A DNA stretch of 7,961 nt from Xanthobacteraceae bacterium (GTDB lineage: Bacteria > Pseudomonadota > Alphaproteobacteria > Rhizobiales > Xanthobacteraceae). This document shows positions 1 through 5,968 of this stretch, in pieces. Where the stretch lies: positions 1-7,961 of the forward strand of contig JASHXZ010000262.1 in assembly GCA_030043285.1 (NCBI GenBank). The letters run 5' to 3'. How positions within the stretch are numbered: position 1 is the stretch's first letter; each line of letters begins with the position of its first letter. The position numbers and the translations under genes were made by a program. The notes under the pieces were generated by a model. That model saw only the letters and a list, made by a program, of their open reading frames with translations, did no database searches and was not told the DNA's origin.

Positions 1-35
1 ACGAGCGATGGCGTCGCGGCTTCCGTCAGCGACAT
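1..35 (-). CDS. Start of a minus-strand gene cut by the left edge (unknown product)
   Basis: On the minus strand an ATG at 35-33 opens a frame that stays open to the window edge and reads MSLTEAATPSL. It is preceded by a purine-rich Shine-Dalgarno-like stretch, GGGGGAGGG, the complement of 38-46, placed 2 nt before the ATG with its GGAG core at usable spacing. Only 11 complete codons are visible, so the product cannot be named. The gene would be divergent from the alpha/beta hydrolase, sharing the 36-288 gap with it. The strong ribosome-binding site is the only real support; a chance ATG remains possible. Confidence 0.4.
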   Translation of the reverse strand, partial: MSLTEAATPSL

Positions 36-85
36 CGCCCTCCCCCATTCCGTCGGGCAATTTTCACACCCGCCACGCATGTTTT

Positions 86-113
86 TTGCCGGACAAAACG
101 CATTTCGTCTTAT
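86..113 (+). promoter_or_regulatory. Weak sigma70-like promoter candidate for the hydrolase
   Basis: TTGCCG at 86-91 and TCTTAT at 108-113 are separated by 16 bp and each matches the sigma70 consensus at 4 of 6 positions. It lies in the AT-richer part of the gap upstream of the hydrolase and would give a leader of about 170 nt. The match is weak, and a position closer to the gene cannot be excluded. Confidence 0.2.
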
Positions 114-151
114 TGAACGGGCGGCATAAGCTGTCAATTCCGGGAGCAAGC

Positions 152-174
152 CTGCTGCATGCGCTGCTGCATGC
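152..174. repeat. Two tandem copies of an 11-bp unit, 12-bp period
   Basis: CTGCTGCATGC occurs at 152-162 and again at 164-174, separated by one G. Each copy contains the palindrome GCATGC. The pair lies in the gap between the divergent left-edge gene and the hydrolase, about 115 bp before the hydrolase start. It could be a direct-repeat binding site or simply replication slippage; nothing else in the sequence decides. Confidence 0.5.
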
Positions 175-288
175 CCCCCGCGCGTGAACGCCTTCCGTGA
201 AGCGGAATGGACAATCGAACCCGTCGTGACGACCTCGCGCGTGGTTGCTATGACACGGCGCCCGACAGGACAAAGAGGATTTAGCAAC

Positions 289-1131
289 ATGACGGACGAT
301 TTGGTTCAGATCAAAACAGACATCGCTTACGCCAGCCACGATGGCGTTGACCTGTCGGGCGATCTCTATCTGCCCAAAGCCGCGAAAGCCGCGCCGGCCA
401 TGGTTGCCGTGCACGGCGGCGCCTGGATTCAGGGCGCGCGTACTGCCTTTCAATACTGGGGGCCATATCTGGCGGCGCGTGGCATCGCCCTTTTTGCCAT
501 CAGCTATCGGCTCGCAACCAAGACCAAAACGTTTCCGCAAGCCGTCCAGGACGTGCTCGCCGCCGTGCAATTCGTGCGCGGCAAGTCAGCGGAGTTCGGC
601 GTCGATCGAGAGCGCATCGGGCTTCTTGGCTCGTCGGCCGGCGCGCATCTCGCGGCGCTCGCCGCGCTCGGCGGCAAGAAATTCGCTGGTGGCTATCCGC
701 AGGACGCATTCGCTTCGGTCAGCGCCGACGTGAAGGCGCTGGTCGGCGTCTACGGTATCTACGACATGGTGACGATGTGGACGAGCTGTCAGGTGCAATG
801 GCCGATCGGCAATATCGTCGAGCGCTTTCTCGGCGCACCGCCAATAGCGGACCGCCAGCTCTATTTCGACGCCTCGCCGATCAGCTACGCGACGCTCGCC
901 AACAACAAGCTGGCGGTGTTGCTCGTCACCGGCACCGAGGACGACTTGGTCGACCGGGTGGCGCAGATGCAAGCATTTCAGCTCGCGCTCAAGCAGGCCG
1001 GCTTCTTCGTGCGCCCCTGCATCGTCGCCGGCGCACCGCATTACTGGATGAGCGACCCGATCGACGACCCGACCGGCTTTCCTGCGTTTTTGGCGCCACG
1101 GCTGGTGCGTTTCTTGGCGGAGAAGCTGTGA
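289..1131 (+). CDS. Alpha/beta hydrolase (carboxylesterase/BD-FAE-like)
   Basis: A 280-residue cytoplasmic serine hydrolase with no signal peptide. The oxyanion-hole motif HGGAW lies at residues 42-46. The nucleophile elbow GSSAG at 114-118 puts the catalytic serine at 116. The GTEDDLV segment at 215-221 offers Asp218 as the acid, and the His of GAPHYWM at 251 is the likely base. These motifs are typical of the esterase/lipase group that cleaves small esters or acyl groups; the substrate cannot be told. The frame is open back to a GTG at 184, but the ATG at 289 is preferred: AGAGGA sits at 274-279 with 9 nt spacing, and the 35 extra residues look non-coding. The gene stands alone, convergent with the PHA-system gene, with a palindromic repeat immediately after its stop. 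Family assignment is firm; precise function is unknown. Confidence 0.9.
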   Translation: MTDDLVQIKTDIAYASHDGVDLSGDLYLPKAAKAAPAMVAVHGGAWIQGARTAFQYWGPYLAARGIALFAISYRLATKTKTFPQAVQDVLAAVQFVRGKSAEFGVDRERIGLLGSSAGAHLAALAALGGKKFAGGYPQDAFASVSADVKALVGVYGIYDMVTMWTSCQVQWPIGNIVERFLGAPPIADRQLYFDASPISYATLANNKLAVLLVTGTEDDLVDRVAQMQAFQLALKQAGFFVRPCIVAGAPHYWMSDPIDDPTGFPAFLAPRLVRFLAEKL

Positions 1132-1137
1132 ATCGTT

Positions 1138-1240
1138 TCCCGGGCGCAGCGCAGCACGAAGTGGTGCGCTGCAGACCCGGGACCGTCAAGCACTCCAAGC
1201 CTGCGAAGGTCCCGGATCAGCGGTGCACCGCATCCGGACC
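1138..1240. repeat. Paired palindromic intergenic repeat between convergent genes
   Basis: Two hairpin-forming palindromes fill the 120 bp between the stops of the hydrolase and the PHA-system gene. The first runs 1138-1182: TCCCGGG and GCAGCGCA on the left pair with TGCGCTGC and CCCGGGA on the right. The second runs 1208-1240, with outer arms GGTC/GACC around CCGGAT, GCGGTGCACCGC and ATCCGG. The pattern resembles the REP/BIME-like dispersed repeats common in Bradyrhizobium-type genomes, though that comparison is from memory. Neither palindrome is followed by a T-tract, so a classical terminator is not shown, but they could block transcription read-through or stabilise both mRNA 3' ends. Confidence 0.65.
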
Positions 1241-1251
1241 GAGTGCCATTA

Positions 1252-1563
1252 TCACTTCTTCTCCAGCATCAGCGTGCCTTCGCGGCGGATCAGCGGCTGG
1301 ATCGCTTCGGCGAGTTTGGCGAGGAGCCAGGGCAGAACAACTTGCAGCGTCACGTGATCGTCGGCGACGTCGATGGTGCCGCCAATCGTCTGGGCCAACG
1401 CGCTGACCCGGAACGCCAACTGATCGCCGGTCCAGGTCTCTTCCTGGATGTTGAACAGATGGCCGTATTGTGCGCGCACGCCGGCCAGGCCGGATTTGAG
1501 CCGGCGCATCGCTTCGTCCTTGCCGAGATGATGCGGAATGCTGACGATGAGCGGCTTCGACAT
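1252..1563 (-). CDS. Polyhydroxyalkanoic acid system (PHA_gran_rgn) family protein
   Basis: A small 103-residue protein beginning MSKPLIVSIPHHLGKDEAMR. The early SIPH-LGK-EA-RR-K pattern, the central hydrophilic strands and the -W--D-L-F-V- segment (residues 44-53) recall the family annotated as polyhydroxyalkanoic acid system protein. Members are found near PHA-granule genes and are thought to associate with polyester storage granules; their biochemical role is poorly defined. No signal peptide or membrane helix is visible. The frame extends upstream to 1734, but the ATG at 1563 is clearly the start: GGAG (complement of 1569-1572) lies 5 nt before it and the upstream codons run through a palindromic repeat. 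No phaC, phaZ or phasin gene is nearby, so the link to storage granules rests on the family alone. Confidence 0.8.
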   Translation of the reverse strand: MSKPLIVSIPHHLGKDEAMRRLKSGLAGVRAQYGHLFNIQEETWTGDQLAFRVSALAQTIGGTIDVADDHVTLQVVLPWLLAKLAEAIQPLIRREGTLMLEKK

Positions 1564-1582
1564 GGCGGCTCCAAGCTCTTTG

Positions 1583-1611
1583 ATTTGATATAGGGTCACG
1601 CGTTGCGTCAA
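1583..1611 (-). promoter_or_regulatory. Sigma70-like promoter for the PHA-system gene
   Basis: On the minus strand TTGACG (complement of 1606-1611, 5 of 6 to consensus) is followed after 17 bp by TCAAAT (complement of 1583-1588, 4 of 6). Transcription would start near 1576, giving a short leader that still includes the GGAG at 1569-1572. An overlapping TATCAA at 1585-1590 is an alternative -10 with 15-bp spacing. The promoter lies between the composite repeat and the gene, so the gene is probably transcribed independently of the oxidoreductase upstream. Confidence 0.4.
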
Positions 1612-1640
1612 ACAAAGGCGCGGAACTCCGAGCATCGTCT

Positions 1641-1754
1641 TTGCCGGGCACGGGGTCCCCGCCGCGCTCACGCGGCGGGTGGCCCCTGACCGGCAATCCA
1701 TTGAGCCGCGACGCAGCATGGATGCCCGGGTCAAGCCTGGTCAAGCCCGGGCAT
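1641..1754. repeat. Composite palindromic repeat element (Hyphomicrobiales-type)
   Basis: Three nested structures fill most of the gap between the oxidoreductase stop and the PHA-system promoter. A hairpin has a perfect 9-bp stem, CCCGCCGCG at 1658-1666 and CGCGGCGGG at 1671-1679, around a CTCA loop, with outer arms TTGCCGG (1641-1647) and CCGGCAA (1690-1696). ATCCAT (1696-1701) pairs with ATGGAT (1718-1723). A second palindrome has arms ATGCCCGGG (1722-1730) and CCCGGGCAT (1746-1754). Inside the latter the core is duplicated in tandem as GTCAAGCCTG GTCAAGCCCG. This is the mosaic intergenic repeat type I recall from Bradyrhizobium relatives. Lying just after the oxidoreductase stop, it could also act on that transcript's 3' end. 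Confidence 0.75.
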
Positions 1755-1771
1755 GACGATGTTGCGGAGTC

Positions 1772-2878
1772 CTACTCCGCCGCGGCACGCTTGCCGACCG
1801 CGGCACTGACCGCAGGCATCACCTTCTCCGCCATCAGCTCCATGGAGCGGCGCGACAAGGTCGGATCGGCCCAGTCCTTGCCGCAATAAAGCAGCGTGCC
1901 GAAATCGCCGACCTTTTCGCACAGCGCCAACAGCGCATCGACCACGCGGTTGACGCTGCCGCGGATGACGAGATTGTCGAACACATAATCGAACGTCACG
2001 TCGTCGTCGCTCATGTCCGGCCGCGCCTTGAAGCCGGCCAAGCGTTTGCCGCGCCGCAGCTTGGCGGTGAGCTGGCTCATGTAGAAGCGGTACGGACTCT
2101 TCTCATCGTCGCCGCCATAGGCGCGCGCCACCTTGTCGTCGTCGGCGACGAAGATCGAGCGCGCGATGCGCCAGTTGGCGCGCTCCGCCTTGTGGCCGCC
2201 CTCGGCGCAGCCCTTGGCGTAATTGTCCCATTGGCTGAGCAGATGGTTCTGATGCAGAAAATGCGAGGAGATCGGCCAAAAACCGCGGCGGCCAAGCGCA
2301 ATCAGTCCCTTGGATTGCGGATCGGTCGCGGTGCCGAGGATCGGCGGATGCGGTTTTTGATACGGCTTGACGATGCCGCCGAGGCCGATCTCCGGCCACA
2401 CGGTTTTGACCGTCGAGACGGTCCAATATTTTCCGGGCAGATCGTACGGTGGCGCGCCGGACCACAGCGCCAGAATTTGATCGAGCGCTTCGACGAACAT
2501 GGCGCCGCGGTCGGCATCGAGCAGGCCGAGCGCTTCGGCGTCGCTACGCAAGACACCAGCGCCGACGCCGAGCAGCAAACGCCCCTGCAGCAAATTGTCG
2601 ACCAGCGCCACCTGGGTCGCGACCAGCACGGGATGGCTGAACGGCAGGTTGGTCACCGCGGTGCCGAGTTTGATGCGCGAGGTGAAGCCGGCGAGCGAGG
2701 CCAGGAACGTCAAACTGTTCGGAATGTTTTCGGCCAAATCGGTCAAATGCTCGCCGCAGAAACCTTCGCTGTAGCCGAGCTGTTCGGCGAGCACGAAGGC
2801 TTCGCGGTCCTCGCGCAGCGTTTGCGCATAATCCCGCGCCGGCGGATGCACCGGCATGATGAAGAAGCCGAGCTTCAT
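1772..2878 (-). CDS. LLM-class (luciferase-like) flavin-dependent oxidoreductase
   Basis: A 368-residue protein of the bacterial-luciferase-like monooxygenase superfamily. Such enzymes use reduced flavin supplied by a partner reductase to oxygenate organic substrates, or use F420. The TIM-barrel N-terminus MKLGFFIMPVHPP is followed by AEQLGYSEGFCGEHLTD (31-47), IKLGTAV (69-75), HP-L-A-Q-A-VD (82-94) and GR-LLGVGAG (99-108), all family hallmarks. KPYQKPHPPI (171-180) and LGRRG (195-199) mark the later barrel strands. Overall it resembles the limonene-monooxygenase/alkanal-monooxygenase branch more than the F420-dependent branch, but the substrate cannot be inferred. The start at 2878 is favoured by GGAG (complement of 2884-2887) 5 nt upstream; the longer open frame to 3013 overlaps the transporter gene. 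It lies 97 bp downstream of the MFS gene on the same strand, suggesting linked function. Confidence 0.88.
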   Translation of the reverse strand: MKLGFFIMPVHPPARDYAQTLREDREAFVLAEQLGYSEGFCGEHLTDLAENIPNSLTFLASLAGFTSRIKLGTAVTNLPFSHPVLVATQVALVDNLLQGRLLLGVGAGVLRSDAEALGLLDADRGAMFVEALDQILALWSGAPPYDLPGKYWTVSTVKTVWPEIGLGGIVKPYQKPHPPILGTATDPQSKGLIALGRRGFWPISSHFLHQNHLLSQWDNYAKGCAEGGHKAERANWRIARSIFVADDDKVARAYGGDDEKSPYRFYMSQLTAKLRRGKRLAGFKARPDMSDDDVTFDYVFDNLVIRGSVNRVVDALLALCEKVGDFGTLLYCGKDWADPTLSRRSMELMAEKVMPAVSAAVGKRAAAE

Positions 2879-2898
2879 GGTCGCTCCGATCGACGCGT

Positions 2899-2912
2899 TG
2901 CACTTAAGTGCA
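2899..2912. promoter_or_regulatory. Perfect 14-bp palindrome upstream of the oxidoreductase (candidate operator)
   Basis: TGCACTTAAGTGCA is fully self-complementary and lies 21-34 nt upstream of the oxidoreductase ATG, in the 97-bp gap after the transporter gene. Its size, symmetry and position fit the binding site of a dimeric transcription factor overlapping a promoter. It is too short and lacks a loop or T-tract for a good terminator. No regulator gene is visible in the window, so the cognate protein is unknown. Confidence 0.45.
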
Positions 2913-2975
2913 GCGAGGTAATGCGATCCGCCGCGCCGGTCAATTGAGCCGGCATCCATCGAGGCTAGGCGCGGT

Positions 2976-4289
2976 TCACGCGGCGAATCTCTCGGCTTGC
3001 GGCGACGCGGCAACGAGCTCGTGCACCGGCCGGTAGGGGAAGAACACGATCATGGTCGTCGCCGCTACCAGCATGATGCAGACGGCGAGCACGAGCGGCG
3101 CCACGAATGCGCCGGTCGCCTGCGCGATGACGCCGGTCAAATAAGGCGACAGCGTTGCGCCGAGGATGCCGAAGAAGTTCATCAGCCCGCTCAAGGTGCC
3201 GGTCTGGTTCGGCGCGATGTCGGTGCAGATCGTCCAGAACGGGATGACGTAGAACGACAATCCGGCATTGGCGATGATGATCATGGTCACCGCCAGCGTG
3301 TTGGAGTCGGTCGTGGCGGCGATCAGCGTGGTCACGGCATAGATTATGGCGCCGAGCCCGACGAACAGCTTGCGGTGGACTCCGCCCTGCCTCCAGCCTG
3401 CCGCGGCGAGCCAATCCATGCCCCATCCGGCGAAAATCACCGCGACGAACGCGACCAGGAACGGCAGCGCCGACAGCGTGCTCGCCTGAATGAGCGGGAT
3501 GTGCCGGTAATGGCTCAGATACTGCGGCAGCCAGGTGAGAAAGAGGTATTGGCAATAGGGCAGCGCGAAGTAGCCAATGTAGAACGGCCACAGCGCCGGG
3601 CTGGTCAGCAACAGCCGAACCGGCACCGGCGCTTGCGCGGCGCGTTCTTTGGCCTCGGCGGTCTCTGCGTGCGCGCCTTGCGGCACCGGATCGTCGAAAT
3701 TGCGCGCGTAGCTCCACCATGCCGCCGCACCGGCCAGGCCGATCAGGCCGAAGATCACGAAGATCCAAACTGGCGAGCCGGTCGCGCCCAAGATGCGGCC
3801 GGCGAAGAACACGCCTGCCGCCGGGCCGAGTTGGGCGCCGGACTGCACGAAAGCCGAGAAGCGGCCGCGCTTTCTGATATCGGGTATGGCGCGCGCCACG
3901 GCGGCGACGCTGGCGGGAATGTAGGGGCCTTCGAAGGCGCCAAGCAGCACCCGGAACGTCGCCGTGAGCCAGAGCACCGTGGGCGCGATCGGCGTCAGCA
4001 GCACCCACAGCGACCAGCCCGCCATGGCGCCCGCCAGCGTGCGGCGCGCACCGGCCTTGTCGGCGATCCAGCCGCCCACCGGCTGCAGAATGAGATAGCC
4101 CAGCGAAAACGCGCTGAGCATCATGCCGATGGTGGACGGCGTCCAATGGTAATCCTTGGCCCATGCCGCGGCAGCGACGCTGAAATTGGTGCGGTCGGCC
4201 CACAACAGCACGCTGCCGACGAAGAAAACCGTCGCGGTCATTGTCCAATTGATCGGCCGGCCGGAGGATCGATCGGTGCTCGCTGGCAT
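2976..4289 (-). CDS. MFS transporter, anion:cation symporter (ACS)-like
   Basis: A 437-residue inner-membrane permease with about 12 predicted transmembrane helices, normal for the major facilitator superfamily. TM1 is followed by DRTNFS (32-37), a mark of the ACS branch that carries organic anions such as aromatic acids, tartrate, sugar acids or phthalate. The MFS motif A loop, GGWIADKAGARRT, is at 72-84, and FRVLLGAFEG is at 112-121. A hydrophilic loop around 195-225 separates the two six-helix halves. The ATG at 4289 is chosen because a strong GGGAGGGAG (complement of 4297-4305) precedes it; the frame is open to 4490 but that stretch runs through the pstS terminator. It is followed by the LLM oxidoreductase after 97 bp, so it may import the compound that enzyme oxidises. 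The substrate cannot be read from the sequence. Confidence 0.9.
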   Translation of the reverse strand: MPASTDRSSGRPINWTMTATVFFVGSVLLWADRTNFSVAAAAWAKDYHWTPSTIGMMLSAFSLGYLILQPVGGWIADKAGARRTLAGAMAGWSLWVLLTPIAPTVLWLTATFRVLLGAFEGPYIPASVAAVARAIPDIRKRGRFSAFVQSGAQLGPAAGVFFAGRILGATGSPVWIFVIFGLIGLAGAAAWWSYARNFDDPVPQGAHAETAEAKERAAQAPVPVRLLLTSPALWPFYIGYFALPYCQYLFLTWLPQYLSHYRHIPLIQASTLSALPFLVAFVAVIFAGWGMDWLAAAGWRQGGVHRKLFVGLGAIIYAVTTLIAATTDSNTLAVTMIIIANAGLSFYVIPFWTICTDIAPNQTGTLSGLMNFFGILGATLSPYLTGVIAQATGAFVAPLVLAVCIMLVAATTMIVFFPYRPVHELVAASPQAERFAA

Positions 4290-4438
4290 GGCGCTTCTCC
4301 CTCCCGTTTTGCTCGCATTTTGCGCAAGCTTGATACGGATTGCCGGGCAAGTCCATGCGTCACGACGACGGTTTACCGTTGCGTGTACTCCGCGGCGGAA
4401 GCGCGGACCGGCGAAACCGGTGCCGGCCGGCGAAGAGC

Positions 4439-4475
4439 AAAAAAAATCGAGGCCGGATTTTGATCCGGCCTCGAT
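4439..4475 (-). terminator. Rho-independent terminator of pstS
   Basis: A perfect 12-bp stem, TCGAGGCCGGAT (4447-4458) and ATCCGGCCTCGA (4463-4474), closes a TTTG loop and can extend by one A-T pair (4446/4475). On the minus strand it is followed by eight T residues (A-run at 4439-4446). It lies 33 bp past the pstS stop and points only in the pstS direction, since no T-tract follows on the plus strand. It should insulate pstS from the MFS gene downstream on the same strand. Confidence 0.93.
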
Positions 4476-4507
4476 CCTGTCGTTCGGCAAATTTTGATCG
4501 GGCGAAC

Positions 4508-5539
4508 TTACTTCGACGCGGTCTTCCAGGCTGCTGGAACTTCCTTCGCCCAGTGCGCTTCGATCTGCTTGACCACCGCGTCGGGCAGCGGCACGTAGTC
4601 CAGCGCCTTGGCCTGCGGCTGACCCTCCTTGAGCGCCCAGTCGAGGAACTTCAAGATCAGTTTATTCTGATCGGGCGGGCTGTCCTTGCGCAGCAGCATG
4701 TAAGTCGCCGCCGTGATCGGCCAGCTCTTGTCGCCCGGCTGGTTGGTGAGGATCAGATAAAAGTCCTGCACCTTGGTGAAATCGGCATTGCCGGCCGCGG
4801 CCTGGAACGCGTCCATGGTCGGGGCGATGGTCTTGCCGGCCGCGTTCACCATGTTGGTGTAGGTGAGCTTGTTCTCGATCACGTAAGCGTACTCGACATA
4901 GCCAATCGAGCCGTCGACCTGCTGCACGTAGGACGCAACGCCCGGGTTGCCCTTGCCGCCGACGCCGCCCGGCCAGCTGACCGAGGTGCCTTCACCGACC
5001 TTGCTCTTCCATTCCGGGCTGACCTTCGACAGGTAATCGGTGAAGTTGAAGGTGGTGCCGGAACCGTCGGAGCGGTGCACGGTCGTGATGGCGGTGTGCG
5101 GCAGCGTGACGCCCGGATTGATCTTCTTGATCTCGGCGTCGTCCCAGTACTTCACCTTGCCGAGATACACGTCAGCCAGCGTCGGACCGTCGAACACGAG
5201 CTGGCCGGCCTTGATGTCGGCAAGATGCACGACCGGCGTGATCGAGATGATCACTTGCGGAAACTGCACCAGCCCTTCCTTGGCGACTTCCTCGGGCTTG
5301 AGCGGCATGTCGGTGTTGGCGAACAGCACCGTCTTGGATGTGATCTGTTTGATGCCACCGCCGGAACCGATCGGCTGATAGTTGATGGTGTCACCGGTCT
5401 TCTTGGCGTATTCGGCCGCCCACTTCGACAGAACCGGGTAGATCGCGGTACCGCCGGCTCCCGTCAGGTTCGCGGCATGACCGCTCGCCGTGAGCGAGAC
5501 GGTTGCGGCGGCAAGCGCCGCGTAAAACTGCATTCGCAT
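4508..5539 (-). CDS. pstS: Periplasmic phosphate-binding protein PstS
   Basis: The substrate-binding subunit of the high-affinity Pst phosphate ABC transporter, 343 residues as a precursor. A Sec signal peptide, MRMQFYAALAAATVSLTASG then HA, is probably cleaved after Ala22. Ligand residues known from E. coli PstS can be placed: Thr31 in GAGGTAIYP (27-35), Ser59 in GSGGG (58-62), Asp77 in ANTDMPL (74-80), and Arg156, Ser160, Gly161 and Thr162 in HRSDGSGTTF (155-164). DGPTLADVYLGK (118-129) and GSIGYVEYAY (210-219) are further family marks. The first and third loops differ from the common GAGATFP and GASDAPL forms. The start at 5539 is chosen from GGAG (complement of 5547-5550) 7 nt upstream and because it gives a proper signal peptide; upstream in-frame ATGs at 5569 and 5638 lack both. 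The gene is transcribed away from pstCA, has its own Pho-box-like site, and ends in a strong terminator. Confidence 0.95.
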   Translation of the reverse strand: MRMQFYAALAAATVSLTASGHAANLTGAGGTAIYPVLSKWAAEYAKKTGDTINYQPIGSGGGIKQITSKTVLFANTDMPLKPEEVAKEGLVQFPQVIISITPVVHLADIKAGQLVFDGPTLADVYLGKVKYWDDAEIKKINPGVTLPHTAITTVHRSDGSGTTFNFTDYLSKVSPEWKSKVGEGTSVSWPGGVGGKGNPGVASYVQQVDGSIGYVEYAYVIENKLTYTNMVNAAGKTIAPTMDAFQAAAGNADFTKVQDFYLILTNQPGDKSWPITAATYMLLRKDSPPDQNKLILKFLDWALKEGQPQAKALDYVPLPDAVVKQIEAHWAKEVPAAWKTASK

Positions 5540-5661
5540 GCGGTATCTCCTGCTGAATTCGGGACTCATGTTCTGATTGGATCGCCGCTTCGACTGCTGC
5601 GGAGCTTCGATTGTTGCGGAGGTCCTGCCCAAGGCCAACGCGGACTAGTAAGCCGTCGATC

Positions 5662-5679
5662 ATTTCAGTTTTATGACAA
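5662..5679 (-). promoter_or_regulatory. Candidate Pho box (PhoB site) for pstS
   Basis: On the minus strand the sequence is TTGTCAT-AAAA-CTGAAAT. It fits the PhoB pattern of two CTGTCAT 7-mers separated by 4 bp, scoring 6 of 7 and 5 of 7, and the AAAA spacer matches the A/T-rich E. coli consensus. A weak -10-like TACTAG (complement of 5645-5650) follows 11 bp after the box, the geometry of PhoB-activated promoters in which the box replaces the -35. Transcription would begin near 5639, about 100 nt before the pstS ATG. Phosphate-starvation induction is inferred. Confidence 0.6.
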
Positions 5680-5934
5680 CCAACCGCGGCGAAGCGCGCT
5701 ATATGGCAATCGCAATCTGCGTTCCGCGGAGAAGGCCACGATATCAACAGGTTCGTTATCGGTCGCAGCCGGAACTTCGAACGCCTACGTCACAGCGACA
5801 GAACGCCGCTCCAGCCAAGCGGGCGACATTGATCCAGCTTGCCCAGCGGCCCAGGTAACCGAACGCCGCTACCGGCCGCGCTTTGCATCTTCCCAAGATG
5901 CCGACGAATTCGGCTGCTTTGTCAATACCTTGCA

Positions 5935-5968
5935 GTGTCATCCCGCTGTCATACAGCGCCTCTACAAA
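5935..5968 (+). promoter_or_regulatory. Candidate Pho box and -10 for pstCA
   Basis: The plus strand reads GTGTCAT-CCCG-CTGTCAT at 5935-5952: two PhoB 7-mers scoring 6 of 7 and 7 of 7, with the required 4-bp spacer. A -10-like TACAAA (5963-5968, 4 of 6) starts after a 10-bp gap, the expected spacing for a PhoB-dependent promoter. The site faces pstC and is 241 bp upstream of its chosen start. The half-site match is better than on the pstS side, though its spacer is GC-rich. Confidence 0.65.

Noticed and set aside
184..288. N-terminal extension of the hydrolase from the GTG at 184
   Set aside because: No ribosome-binding site at 184, the residues do not look like part of the fold, and the ATG at 289 has a good one.
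64..570. Minus-strand 168-codon open frame overlapping the hydrolase start
   Set aside because: It overlaps most of the N-terminal half of the hydrolase and its composition is Arg/Cys/His-rich with no family features; the better minus-strand candidate in this area starts at 35.
1641..1754. Palindromes as an insertion-sequence remnant or classical terminator
   Set aside because: There is no transposase fragment or target-site duplication, and no T-tract follows the stems; a dispersed palindromic repeat fits better.
2997..4463. Plus-strand open frame of 488 codons opposite the MFS gene
   Set aside because: Composition is dominated by Arg, His, Gln and Glu with no hydrophobic core pattern; the opposite strand encodes a convincing 12-helix transporter.
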